From Kineococcus gynurae (GTDB taxonomy: Bacteria; Actinomycetota; Actinomycetes; Actinomycetales; Kineococcaceae), in assembly GCF_050871315.1 (NCBI RefSeq), contig NZ_JBJLRE010000003.1: DNA of 64,000 bases; one strand, given 5' to 3'. This document shows positions 17,105-25,447 of this stretch, piece after piece. A program made the translations under genes and the position numbers. Every line of letters begins with the position of its first letter. Position 1 is the first letter of the stretch. Under the pieces are notes generated by a model. It saw only the letters and a program-made list of their open reading frames with translations. It did no database searches and was not told the origin of the DNA.

Positions 17105-18004
17105 TCAGGCGGTGGGCTCGGGGGCGGAGTAGAAGGGCAGGCGCGGGTCGACGGACTGCTCCTCCCAGGTGCTGCGGACCCACCCGTGGGCGGGGTCGTC
17201 GCAGATCTTCCAGGCCCGCTCCGCCTCGGGGCCGGCCATGACGTTGAGGTAGTACATGTCGTAGGCCGGCGAGGCGATCGAGGGGCCGTGCCATCCGTGC
17301 GGGATCAGGATCGCGTCCCCGGAGGAGACCTCCTCCAGGACGTCGATCGGGCGCTCCTGCTCCCCGTAGACCCGCTGGTACCCGACGCCGCCCGGGACGA
17401 GGGGGGTGCCCTCGGGCGCCCGGGCCCGGAACTCGAAGTAGTAGACCTCTTCGAGGTCCGACTCGACCTCGCTGGTGCGGTCGTGGCGGTGCGGCGGGTA
17501 GCTCGACCAGTTCCCGCCGGGGGTGATGACCTCGCAGGCGATGAGCTTGTCGGTCTCGAAGGCGGCCGGGGTCGCGAAGTTGTTCACCTGGCGGCTGCAC
17601 TGCCCCGCCCCGCGCAGCTCCACCGGGACCCCGGCGGCCGGCCCGTAGCGGAACGGCAGTCGCCGGGTGGCCCGCGCCGCCGGGAAGGAGAGCGTGGCCC
17701 CCTCGCGGCTGCGGACGGTCAGGGTCGAGTCACGACCCACGTAGGCGAAGTCGCTGACCCCGTCGAACACCGAGGTCCGCCCGGTCAGGGCGAACGTCTC
17801 ACCCTCGACCTCGACCTCGGCCGCCCCCTGCAGGGGCAGCACGATCAGCTCGTCCTCCCCCGTCGCGAAGGTGTGCGAGCCGCCGGCCGGAAGGGTCAGG
17901 ACGCGCAGCGACGAGAACCCCCACCCCGCCGACTCCGGGGTCACCACCAGGTCGAAACCCTCCCCGGCGGCGCTGCCGGCCGGGACGTACAACTGTTCCG
18001 CCAC
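17105..18004 (-). CDS. iolB: 5-deoxy-glucuronate isomerase
   Basis: Isomerises 5-deoxy-glucuronate to 2-deoxy-5-keto-gluconate, between IolD and IolC. The 299-residue product has the bicupin pattern: G-F-S-S-L-R-V-L-T-L near residue 32, then the metal-site cupin with Y-P-P-H-R-H-D near 165 and E-E-V-Y-Y-F-E-F near 183, and H-G-W-H-G-P near 244. The GTG start is chosen because AGGAG lies seven bases upstream; the ATG five codons earlier would contain that ribosome site. It lies between the aldolase gene (38-bp gap) and iolD. Confidence 0.96.
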   Translation of the reverse strand: MAEQLYVPAGSAAGEGFDLVVTPESAGWGFSSLRVLTLPAGGSHTFATGEDELIVLPLQGAAEVEVEGETFALTGRTSVFDGVSDFAYVGRDSTLTVRSREGATLSFPAARATRRLPFRYGPAAGVPVELRGAGQCSRQVNNFATPAAFETDKLIACEVITPGGNWSSYPPHRHDRTSEVESDLEEVYYFEFRARAPEGTPLVPGGVGYQRVYGEQERPIDVLEEVSSGDAILIPHGWHGPSIASPAYDMYYLNVMAGPEAERAWKICDDPAHGWVRSTWEEQSVDPRLPFYSAPEPTA

Positions 18005-18042
18005 GGCGGATCTCCTCATGGGTCGACGGTGCAGCAGGTGGT

Positions 18043-18936
18043 TCAGCGGACGAGGGACACCGCGGTGCGCACGGCCCCGGCCACGTCGTCGTCCGGCGGG
18101 TAGAGCAGCGTACGACCCACGACGAGGCCGCGGACCGCGGGCAGGGCCAGGGCCTTGCTCCACGTCGCGAACGTCTCCTCGGGCGAGGTGGTCGGGTCGC
18201 CACCGAGCAGCAGCGTCGGCAGCGTGGTCGACTCCATGACCCGCTCCATGTCGTCCACCACCGGGATCTTCAGCCAGGTGTAGGCCGTGGTCCGACCGAG
18301 CGCCTGGGCCACGTTGATCGACTTGATGACGCCCTCGGGGCTGAGGTCGTGGCTGACCCGGCCGTCGCGGCCGCGCGAGGACCAGAACGGTTCGATCATC
18401 GCCATGAGGCGGCGCTCGGCCAGTTCGCTGATGGCGTCGGCCGACGCGGTGAGCGTCGGCAGGGTCCCGTCGTCGTCCAGCGCGATGCGCGTCAGGAACT
18501 TCCCGCCGTCGAGGTGGGACTCGGCGATGGAGCGCGCGTCGTAACCGGTGAACCGGTCGTCGAGCTCGAAGCTCGCGCCCTGCAGCCCACCGCGGTTCAT
18601 CGACCCGATCACGACCTTGTCGTCGAGCGCGCCGAGGAGGGCCAGGTCCTCGATGATGTCGGCGCTGCCCAGCAGCCCGTCCACGCCGGGGACGGCCAGG
18701 GCGGTCTGCAGACGGTCCAGCAGCTCGACCCGACTGGCCATCGCCATGGGGCGGTTGCCCACCCCGTTCGCCCCGCGGGCCGGGTGGTCGGCGGCCACGA
18801 GCATGAGGCGGCCGTCCTGGCCGAGCAGCTCGCGGCGGCGACGGGCCCCGAGGGCCTCGGCGACGAGTTCGGGCCGACGGGCCCGGATCTCGGAGACGGC
18901 GGCGTAGTCCGCCGCCGGCAGGGACGTCTCAACCAC
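18043..18936 (-). CDS. Cgl0159-type (beta/alpha)8 aldolase-like protein of inositol catabolism
   Basis: A 297-residue TIM barrel of the DeoC/LacD aldolase group called the Cgl0159 family, which replaces IolJ in many actinobacterial iol clusters. Visible elements are L-V-A-A-D-H-P-A-R-G near residue 52, a Y-T-W-L-K-I-P strand near 232 with the candidate Schiff-base lysine, and L-L-G-G-D-P near 256. The likely reaction is cleavage of 2-deoxy-5-keto-gluconate 6-phosphate into dihydroxyacetone phosphate and malonate semialdehyde; this is inferred from context. The GTG start overlaps the iolC end by 8 bp in another frame. Confidence 0.88.
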   Translation of the reverse strand: MVETSLPAADYAAVSEIRARRPELVAEALGARRRRELLGQDGRLMLVAADHPARGANGVGNRPMAMASRVELLDRLQTALAVPGVDGLLGSADIIEDLALLGALDDKVVIGSMNRGGLQGASFELDDRFTGYDARSIAESHLDGGKFLTRIALDDDGTLPTLTASADAISELAERRLMAMIEPFWSSRGRDGRVSHDLSPEGVIKSINVAQALGRTTAYTWLKIPVVDDMERVMESTTLPTLLLGGDPTTSPEETFATWSKALALPAVRGLVVGRTLLYPPDDDVAGAVRTAVSLVR

Positions 18937-19891
18937 GGGACGCGACCTCCTCGAGCAGGGCCTCGACCTCGTCGGTCGTCGGCATGGCGGTGGAGCACTC
19001 GCGGCGGGTGGCGACGATCGCCCCGGCCGCGTTGGCGAAACGGAGGATGGTCTCCAGGTCCCAGCCGGACAGCAGCCCGTGGCAGAGGGCGCCACCGAAA
19101 CCGTCCCCGGCGCCCAGGCCGTTGATGACCGAGACGGGCGTGGGCGGGACCTCGACCACGGTGTCGCGGGTCATCCCCAGGACGCCCTTGGGCCCCTGCT
19201 TGACGATCGCGATCTCGACGCCGGCGTCGAGCAGCGCCTCGGCGGCCCGGCGGGGTTCGGTCTCGCCGACGGCGATCTCGCACTCCTCCTTGTTGCCGAC
19301 GGCGACGGTCACCTGGGGCAGCACGCGGCGCACCTCGGCGGTCGCGGTGGCCGGGTCCGACCAGAACATCGGCCGGTAGTCGAGGTCGAGGACCGTGAGC
19401 GGGCGGCGGGCCCGGGCCTCGAGCGCCGTGTGGTGGGCGCTGCGGCTGGGTTCCTCGGACAGCCCGGTGACGGTGGACCAGAACACCCCGGCGTCGCGGA
19501 TGGCGTCCAGGTCCAGCTCGTCGGCCCGGATCTGCAGGTCCGGCGCGGAGGGCAACCGGTAGAAGAGCAGCGGGAAGTGGTCCGGCGGGTACATCTCGCA
19601 GAAGGCGAGGGGGGTGTTGAGGCCCTCGACGCCGCTCACGAACTCGTCCGAGACGTTGAACTCCTTGAGCGCCTTGTGCACGAAGGTGCCGAAGGCGTCG
19701 TTGCCCGTCCGGGTGATCACGGCCGACGAGCGCCCGTGCCGGGCGGCGGCGACGGCGACGTTGGTCGCGCTCCCCCCGAGGTACTTGCCGAAGGTCTCGA
19801 CGTCTTCGAGACCGACGTTGTCCTGCAACGGGTACAGGTCGACACCGACCCTGCCCATCGTCACCACGTCGAACGCGGCTCGGGTATCCAC
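18929..19891 (-). CDS. iolC: 5-dehydro-2-deoxygluconokinase
   Basis: PfkB/ribokinase-family kinase that phosphorylates 2-deoxy-5-keto-gluconate. The 320-residue protein shows the N-terminal G-R-V-G-V-D-L-Y-P, the first PfkB signature G-G-S-A-T-N-V-A-V-A-A near residue 39, and the second signature with the catalytic Asp in N-G-L-G-A-G-D-G-F-G-G near 270. The GTG start follows AGGAGG by six bases. It is the first gene of the leftward iolC-aldolase-iolB-iolD operon and is transcribed from a promoter that shares its operator region with the divergent GntR gene. Confidence 0.95.
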   Translation of the reverse strand: MDTRAAFDVVTMGRVGVDLYPLQDNVGLEDVETFGKYLGGSATNVAVAAARHGRSSAVITRTGNDAFGTFVHKALKEFNVSDEFVSGVEGLNTPLAFCEMYPPDHFPLLFYRLPSAPDLQIRADELDLDAIRDAGVFWSTVTGLSEEPSRSAHHTALEARARRPLTVLDLDYRPMFWSDPATATAEVRRVLPQVTVAVGNKEECEIAVGETEPRRAAEALLDAGVEIAIVKQGPKGVLGMTRDTVVEVPPTPVSVINGLGAGDGFGGALCHGLLSGWDLETILRFANAAGAIVATRRECSTAMPTTDEVEALLEEVASRG

Positions 19892-19957
19892 GAAAGTCCT
19901 CCTGGGTCGTCGCGACCGGGCACGGGGTCCCGGCCGCGTCGGCGCGGAACGTGGTCG

Positions 19958-20001
19958 AGACTGCCCCCGATCCGGGCGTGTGTCAAGAGTATGTCAGGAC
20001 A
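19958..20001 (-). promoter_or_regulatory. iolC promoter with inositol-type operator
   Basis: On the minus strand: TGTCCTGACA (20001-19992), five bases, TTGACA (-35, 19986-19981), 17 bases and CAGTCT (-10, 19963-19958). The operator sequence, its distance from the -35 and the spacer match the transporter promoter near 14940. The site also lies 95 bp upstream of the divergent GntR start, so the regulator probably controls its own gene from the same place. Confidence 0.75.
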
Positions 20002-20095
20002 AATAGCCATACTGACGTGAGCACGTCGAGTGGGTACGATGAGGGCTCGGCACCGCACCGTCGCGACGCCACCCCCTGAGAATCCGGAGCCTCTC

Positions 20096-20833
20096 GTGAG
20101 CGACCTCTTCGTGGATCTGGACCGCTCCAGCCCCGTGCCCCTGTACTTCCAGGTCGCCCGGCAGATCGAGGTCGCCATCGAGGAGGGCAAGCTACCCCCG
20201 GGCTCGCGCCTGGACAACGAGATCCACCTGGCCGACCGCCTGGGCCTGTCCCGCCCGACCATGCGCCGCGCCATCCAGTCCCTGGTCGACAAGGGGTTGC
20301 TGGTGCGCAAGCGCGGCGTCGGGACGCAGGTCGTGCACGGCCAGGTGACCCGGCCCGTCGAGCTGACCAGCCTGCACGACGACCTCTCCAGCCACGGCCA
20401 GGCCCCGACCACGCGCGTCCTGCAGCACGAGGTCCTCAGCGCCAGCGACGAGGTCGCGGCCGTGCTGGCCCTCTCGGCGGGCGCCCGCGTGCTGCACGTG
20501 CGCCGGTTGCGCTACTCCCAGGACGAGCCGCTGGCCATCATGGAGAACTGGCTGCCGGAACCCTTCGTGGACATCACCGCCGAGCAGCTGGAGGAGCGCG
20601 GGCTCTACCAGATGCTCCGCTCGCGGGGGGTCGGGATGCGGGTGGCCCGCCAGCGCATCGGCGCCCGGCGCGGCACCGCCGAGGAGTGCACCCTGCTGGG
20701 TGAACGGCGGGCCTCCCCCCTGCTGACCGCCGAGCGCACCACCCACGACGACTCGGGCCGGGTCGTCGAGTTCGGCCGGCACGTCTACCGGGCCAGCCAC
20801 TACGCCTTCGAGGTCACCCTCGTCGATCGCTGA
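20096..20833 (+). CDS. GntR/HutC-family regulator of the inositol locus
   Basis: A 245-residue regulator. A winged helix-turn-helix (about residues 8-75; P-L-Y-F-Q-V-A-R-Q-I then G-L-S-R-P-T-M-R-R-A) is joined to a UTRA ligand domain (residues about 95-240; V-L-H-V-R-R-L-R-Y near 133, ending Y-R-A-S-H-Y-A-F-E-V). The GTG start follows GGAG by six bases; the longer frame adds only a basic unrelated stretch. It is divergent from iolC and followed by iolG, which makes it the likely inositol repressor. The effector is probably a late pathway intermediate such as a deoxy-keto-gluconate (phosphate), by analogy with other iol repressors. Confidence 0.93.
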   Translation: MSDLFVDLDRSSPVPLYFQVARQIEVAIEEGKLPPGSRLDNEIHLADRLGLSRPTMRRAIQSLVDKGLLVRKRGVGTQVVHGQVTRPVELTSLHDDLSSHGQAPTTRVLQHEVLSASDEVAAVLALSAGARVLHVRRLRYSQDEPLAIMENWLPEPFVDITAEQLEERGLYQMLRSRGVGMRVARQRIGARRGTAEECTLLGERRASPLLTAERTTHDDSGRVVEFGRHVYRASHYAFEVTLVDR

Positions 20834-20892
20834 GCGGCTCCGCCGCGCAGCCCTGCCCTCCCCATCGGAACCGGACACCCGAGGAACGACCC

Positions 20893-21912
20893 ATGACCCT
20901 GCCCAGCCCCACCCCGCTGCGCTTCGCCCTGCTCGGCACCGGCCGGATCGGCCAGGTCCACGCGGCGAGCGTCGCCGCCTCGCCCGACGCCGTCCTGCAG
21001 GTGGCGTGCGACACCTTCGTCGAGGGTGCCGAACGGACCGTCGGCGTCTACGGCGGGCGGGCCACCTCCGACCCGTTGGCCGCCATCGCCGCCGACGACG
21101 TGGACGCGGTCATCGTCGCCTCCCCGACCCCCACCCACGTCGACCTCATCGAGGCGTGCGTCGAGGCCGGCGTCCCGGTGCTCTGCGAGAAGCCGATCGA
21201 CCTCGACATCACGCGCGTCGACGCGGTGCGCGACAAGGTCCGGGCCTCCTCCACCCCGGTCGTCCTGGGTTTCAACCGCCGTTTCGACCCGCACTTCGCC
21301 GCGCTGCGCGCCCGGGTGCGGGCCGGTGAGATCGGTCGCCTGGAGCACCTGGCCATCACCAGCCGCGACCCCGAGCCCGCCCCCGGTGAGTACATCGCCG
21401 TGTCCGGCGGCATCTTCCGGGACATGACCATCCACGACTTCGACATGGCCCGGGCCTTCCTGCCCGACATCGTCGAGGTCACCGCGGTCGGGTTCTCGCA
21501 GTTCTCCGACGTCATCAAGAGCCACGGCGACTACGACGCGGCGGTCGTGACCATGCGCGCGGCCGGCGGCGAGTCGGTCGTCATCACCAACTCCCGGCAC
21601 AGCGCCTACGGTTACGACCAGCGGCTGGAGGCCTTCGGACCCGACGGTCTGCTCCAGGTGGACAACGTCGCCGACGACATCGTCCGTGCCTCGACCCAGA
21701 CCCTGGCCAGCGCCGGGTCGCCGTTCCAGCGGTTCTTCCTCGAGCGCTACAAGGCCGCGTACTCGCTGGAACTGGCCGCCTTCGTCGCCACCGTCCGCGG
21801 CGAGGACGCGGGTTCCCCGGACTTCGAGGACGGACGCGCCGCGCTGCTGCTGGCCGATGCCGCGACCCGCTCGGCGGCCGAGGGTCGTGCGATCGCGGTC
21901 GACCTGTCCTGA
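20893..21912 (+). CDS. iolG: inositol 2-dehydrogenase
   Basis: A 339-residue Gfo/Idh/MocA enzyme with the best IolG match in the window. The Rossmann motif L-L-G-T-G-R-I-G-Q-V-H is near residues 13-23, S-P-T-P-T-H near 77, C-E-K-P-I-D near 98, the G-F-N-R-R-F-D-P motif near 127 and I-H-D-F-D-M-A-R-A near 180 with the catalytic Asp/His pattern. It oxidises myo-inositol to scyllo-inosose using NAD+. The ATG follows GAGGAACGACCC. It lies 59 bp downstream of the GntR gene and is probably co-transcribed with it. Confidence 0.95.
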   Translation: MTLPSPTPLRFALLGTGRIGQVHAASVAASPDAVLQVACDTFVEGAERTVGVYGGRATSDPLAAIAADDVDAVIVASPTPTHVDLIEACVEAGVPVLCEKPIDLDITRVDAVRDKVRASSTPVVLGFNRRFDPHFAALRARVRAGEIGRLEHLAITSRDPEPAPGEYIAVSGGIFRDMTIHDFDMARAFLPDIVEVTAVGFSQFSDVIKSHGDYDAAVVTMRAAGGESVVITNSRHSAYGYDQRLEAFGPDGLLQVDNVADDIVRASTQTLASAGSPFQRFFLERYKAAYSLELAAFVATVRGEDAGSPDFEDGRAALLLADAATRSAAEGRAIAVDLS

Positions 21913-21925
21913 GGGACCCCCGGAC

Positions 21926-22420
21926 GTGACCGGCGTCGTGGTCGTCCCGGCCACCCCGCTCCAGGGCGAGGTGGTGGGACGGCTGCTGCGCCGGTTCGAC
22001 GACGAGTTCGACACCCCGGGCCCGACGGCCGCGGAGTTCGGCCGTCGGTTCGGTGTCCTGCTGGAGCGGGACGACGTGCTCGTCCTGCTGGCCACCGGAC
22101 CGGCCGATCCTCAAGGTCCGGACGGCCGCGACGACCCGCACGGTTTCGCGTTCCTGACCTTCCGGCCCACGCCCTACTCCGACGGGCCGATCGCCCAGCT
22201 GGAGGAACTGTGGGTGGCCCCGGACCGGCGCGGGGCCGGTTCCGGTTCCGCGCTGCTGGTCCGGGCCGTCGAGGAGTTGCGCCGACGGGGTGGGCCGGAG
22301 ATGCAGATCAACGTCGACGAGGTCGACGTGGACGCCCGACGCTTCTACGAGAGGCACGGTTTCGTGAACGTCGAGGCCGGACGGACCGACCGGATGCTCT
22401 GCTACGTCGGGGAGTTCTGA
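21926..22420 (+). CDS. GNAT-family N-acetyltransferase
   Basis: A 164-residue acetyl-CoA-dependent N-acetyltransferase. The hallmark strand L-E-E-L-W-V-A-P-D near residue 92 is followed by the pyrophosphate-binding R-R-G-A-G-S-G-S-A-L loop. The C-terminal F-Y-E-R-H-G-F closes the fold near 143. The GTG start lies 13 bp after iolG, so it may be transcribed with the inositol genes, but nothing links it to inositol chemistry. The acceptor substrate is unknown. Its 3' end overlaps the convergent gamma-glutamyltransferase gene by 19 bp. Confidence 0.88.
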   Translation: MTGVVVVPATPLQGEVVGRLLRRFDDEFDTPGPTAAEFGRRFGVLLERDDVLVLLATGPADPQGPDGRDDPHGFAFLTFRPTPYSDGPIAQLEELWVAPDRRGAGSGSALLVRAVEELRRRGGPEMQINVDEVDVDARRFYERHGFVNVEAGRTDRMLCYVGEF

Positions 22421-24012
22421 ACCCCGCCCGGACCGGCGACCGCCACGGCCCCCTCGCGGCGCGGGTCGGCGGCCGCACCGATCCTCCCGTCGGGACCGCG
22501 GCGCGCCGCGGCGACGCCGCCGAAGAACATCGAGTGCGGGGCGTGCCGCCGGACCGGCAGACCGTCGGCGTCCTCGGGAGCCAGGCTCACGTCGGCCTCC
22601 GCCTCCAGGAACTGCGGGGTTCCGTCCTCGGTGCAGGTCACGTGCACCCGGGGGCGGCCGATCGCGGCGTCGAGGTCGGCCCCGGACCCCAGGGCCAGCA
22701 ACGTCTGGAAGACCGCCGTGGCGATCCGGTCGGCGCCCGGGCTGCCGATCGCCAGGACGGTCCCGTCCGCGCGCCGCCCGACCGTCGGGGTCATGTTCGA
22801 GACCAGGCGTTCCCCCGGGGCGAGCGCGTGCACCCCGCGCCGGTTCAGTTCCCGCTCGCCCAGGCAGTTGTTCAACCAGATCCCGGTGCCGGGCACGGCG
22901 AGTCCGCAGCCGTAGCCGCTGGAGGCGGTGACCGCGCAGGCCGTCCCGTCGCTGTCCACCGCCGACACGTGAACGGTCGAGGGCGAGGTGTGCAGCCACT
23001 CCGGGCCGTGCGCGGCGATGTCGTCGATGAGGGCCTGCGCGGCCGCGGTCCGGTCCCGGGCGAGGTCCAGCTCGGGGATCCGCCGGGCCAGGACGGCCCG
23101 TTCGACCGCGACGAGGTCCCGGTCGTCCCAGCCGGCGTCCCGGTCCACCCCGTCGGCCAGCAGCAGCATCGCCGCGAGCATGGTCCCGCCCACCGAGGGC
23201 GGGGGGTTCGTCGCCCACTCCCACCCCCCGGTGCGGATGCGCAGGGCGGGCCGGAGGACCGGCGTGTACGCGCTCAGGTCCTCCAGGGTCAGGATCCCGC
23301 CGCCGGCCCGCAGCCCCTCGACCAGCCGGACGGCCACCTCCCCCTCGTGCAGGACCCGGGACCCCTCCCGGGCCACCTCGTCCAGGAAGTCCCCCAGCTC
23401 CGGCAGGCGCAGCCGGTCGCCGGCGGCCGCCGGCCCGTCCTCCCCCGTGAGGACCGCGCGGACCGCCGGGTCGCGCTCGAAGATCGACTCCCGGGCGTGC
23501 CCGAGGTAGTAGTCGGCCGCCCGCCCGAAGGTGAACCCCTCGCGGGCGATGCGGGCCGCGGGGCGCAGGACGGACGCGAACGGGAGCCGCCCGAAGCGGT
23601 GCGAGGCGAGCTCCAGGGCCCGCAGCGTCCCCGGGGTCGCGACCGAACCGGGGCCGACCTCGGTGCGGGTGTCCCCGTAACCGGGCAGGTGCACGGGATC
23701 GAGACCGTGCCCGAACGCCTCGGGCGGCAGGCCGAGCCCCGGCATGGCCACGGAGCCGTCGACGGTGACGGGCTCGATGCCCGGGCCGGTCACGGTGACG
23801 AACGCGCCACCGCCCAGGGAGGCGATGCCGGGCTCGCTGACCAGCGCGGCCACGATGGCGGCGAGAGCGCAGTCGACGGCGTTGCCGCCCGCCTCGGCCA
23901 GCTCCTCGCCGGCCTCCGCGCTCGCGAGGTTCGGCCCGGCCACGGCGCACCCCGGCGCGACGAGGGGGACGTCCTCACCGGCGAGGGTCCGCACGACGGT
24001 CATGCGCGCCAT
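22402..24012 (-). CDS. gamma-glutamyltransferase (cytoplasmic type)
   Basis: A 536-residue Ntn-hydrolase precursor of the gamma-glutamyltranspeptidase family, expected to self-cleave into large and small subunits. The new N-terminus would be the Thr in S-T-V-H-V-S near residue 340; the family norm is T-T-H. The large subunit begins with A-S-A-E-A-G-E-E-L, G-G-N-A-V-D and L-G-G-G-A-F. The small subunit has S-N-M-T-P-T near 405 and the G-S-P-G-A-D-R-I loop near 425. No signal peptide is visible, so it may act inside the cell on gamma-glutamyl compounds or be a GGT-like hydrolase. The FadR-type regulator lies upstream on the same strand. Confidence 0.9.
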   Translation of the reverse strand: MARMTVVRTLAGEDVPLVAPGCAVAGPNLASAEAGEELAEAGGNAVDCALAAIVAALVSEPGIASLGGGAFVTVTGPGIEPVTVDGSVAMPGLGLPPEAFGHGLDPVHLPGYGDTRTEVGPGSVATPGTLRALELASHRFGRLPFASVLRPAARIAREGFTFGRAADYYLGHARESIFERDPAVRAVLTGEDGPAAAGDRLRLPELGDFLDEVAREGSRVLHEGEVAVRLVEGLRAGGGILTLEDLSAYTPVLRPALRIRTGGWEWATNPPPSVGGTMLAAMLLLADGVDRDAGWDDRDLVAVERAVLARRIPELDLARDRTAAAQALIDDIAAHGPEWLHTSPSTVHVSAVDSDGTACAVTASSGYGCGLAVPGTGIWLNNCLGERELNRRGVHALAPGERLVSNMTPTVGRRADGTVLAIGSPGADRIATAVFQTLLALGSGADLDAAIGRPRVHVTCTEDGTPQFLEAEADVSLAPEDADGLPVRRHAPHSMFFGGVAAARRGPDGRIGAAADPRREGAVAVAGPGGVQNSPT

Positions 24013-24037
24013 GGTGGCACCGATGACGCGCGAGCAC

Positions 24038-24751
24038 TCAGTCCGAGGTCGCGGCGAGGTGGGAGAACGCGGCCCGCACCTCGCTGGTGATGCGACCCAT
24101 CGCCGCCTCCGCTCCCGCGGGGTCGCCCGCGGCGATGGCCCGGGCCACGGCCTCGTGGGCGTCCAACGCCTCGGGCACGGGCTGCGGCGGCATGAGTCCC
24201 AACCCGGTGCGCCCGGCGAGCACGGCGGCGACGGCGTCGGTGAGCGCGGCGAACATCTCGTTCCCCGAGGCCCGGAGCAGGCGGTCGTGGAACTCCTGGT
24301 CGAGGGCCAGGAACTCGTGCAGCCGCCCCGCCTCCCCCAGCGCGCGCATCTCCTGCGCGAGGGGGACGAAGGACGCGCGCACCTCCTCGCTCGCGCGGCG
24401 GGCGGCCCACCCCGCCGCGAACGGCTCGACCGCGGCCCGGAGCTCGGTCAACGACCGCAGCTGGGCCGCCCGACCGGGTCCGAGGAGCCGCCAGGTGATC
24501 ACCGTGGGGTCGAGCACGTCCCAGTCCTGCACCGGCCGCACCAGGATGCCGACCCGGCGCTTGGAACTCACCAGACCCATCGCCTCGAGGGCTCGGACCA
24601 CCTCGCGGGCAACGGTTCTGGACACCCCGAACCGCTCCTGCAGCGATTCCAGGGTCAACGCCGAACCGGGCGGGACGACACCGTCGACGATCTCCCGACC
24701 GAGCACCTCGGCGACGCCCGTGTGCAGCACGGGCGCGGGTTCGAGGTTCAT
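24038..24751 (-). CDS. FadR-type GntR regulator of the gluconate genes
   Basis: A 237-residue GntR-family protein. The N-terminal winged helix lies at about residues 10-75 (L-T-L-E-S-L-Q-E-R-F-G-V-S-R-T-V-A-R-E-V), followed by an FCD helical ligand domain (R-A-A-V-E-P near 100; D-Q-E-F-H-D near 148; H-E-A-V-A near 205), where a metal and carboxylate ligand would bind. The ATG at 24751 gives a standard N-terminus; the earlier ATG adds only a Gly/Pro stretch. It is divergent from gntK-gntP and so is the probable gluconate-responsive repressor of them. Confidence 0.92.
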   Translation of the reverse strand: MNLEPAPVLHTGVAEVLGREIVDGVVPPGSALTLESLQERFGVSRTVAREVVRALEAMGLVSSKRRVGILVRPVQDWDVLDPTVITWRLLGPGRAAQLRSLTELRAAVEPFAAGWAARRASEEVRASFVPLAQEMRALGEAGRLHEFLALDQEFHDRLLRASGNEMFAALTDAVAAVLAGRTGLGLMPPQPVPEALDAHEAVARAIAAGDPAGAEAAMGRITSEVRAAFSHLAATSD

Positions 24752-24815
24752 CCCGCCGAGGCTACCGGCCCACCCGGGGCCGCCTCCGGACGGCAAAGGT
24801 CATCTCAATGCTTGT

Positions 24816-24832
24816 CAAAGATACTTCCTTTG
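24816..24832. promoter_or_regulatory. AT-rich inverted repeat between gluconate regulator and gntK
   Basis: CAAAG and CTTTG flank seven bases in a distinctly AT-rich patch of the 147-bp divergent gap. A GATACT hexamer inside it could be a rightward -10. The position suits the operator of the FadR-type regulator. The repeat is short, so the assignment is moderate. Confidence 0.5.
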
Positions 24833-24898
24833 TGTCACCCTCGACCCGACCGGGGCACCCGCCCCTCGACACGGCTGTCGGAACTCGGAGGGTCAGCG

Positions 24899-25447
24899 AT
24901 GACGCACCACAGGGACCATTCACCGGACCACCTCGTCCTGATGGGGGTGGCCGGCTCGGGGAAGACCACGCTCGCCGGGGTCCTCGCCGAGCGCCTCGGC
25001 TGGACCGTCGCCGAGGCCGACGAGTTCCACCCCGCCGCCAACGTCGCCAAGATGGCGGCGGGCACCCCGCTCGACGACGACGACCGGGAACCCTGGCTCG
25101 CGTCGATCCGCACCTGGATGGACGACCGGCACGCGGCCGGGGACACGACCGTGCTGACCTGCTCGGCCCTGCGCCGGCGCTACCGCGACGCCCTGCGGCA
25201 GGCCGGCGGGCGCGTCGTCTTCGTGCACCTCTCCGGGTCGCGCGACCTCGTGGCCGAGCGGATGGCCGGGCGCACCGGGCACTTCATGCCGCCCGCGCTG
25301 CTGCCATCGCAGTTCTCGACGCTGGAACCGCTGGCGGACGACGAGGACGGTGCCACGCTCGACATCGGCGCCACCCCCGACGACCTGGCGACCGCGGTCC
25401 TCGACCGCTTCGCCCTCACCCCGACCCCGAGCAGGAGCACCCGGTGA
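24899..25447 (+). CDS. gntK: gluconokinase
   Basis: Phosphorylates gluconate to 6-phosphogluconate for the pentose phosphate or Entner-Doudoroff routes. The 182-residue protein is a P-loop kinase of the GntK type. The loop G-V-A-G-S-G-K-T-T is at residues 17-25, followed by D-E-F-H-P near 41, a C-S-A-L-R-R-R-Y-R-D motif near 83 and G-H-F-M-P-P-A-L-L-P-S-Q near 124, which is diagnostic for the family. GGAGGGTCAGCG precedes the ATG. It is coupled to gntP by a 4-bp GTGA overlap. Confidence 0.96.
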   Translation: MTHHRDHSPDHLVLMGVAGSGKTTLAGVLAERLGWTVAEADEFHPAANVAKMAAGTPLDDDDREPWLASIRTWMDDRHAAGDTTVLTCSALRRRYRDALRQAGGRVVFVHLSGSRDLVAERMAGRTGHFMPPALLPSQFSTLEPLADDEDGATLDIGATPDDLATAVLDRFALTPTPSRSTR

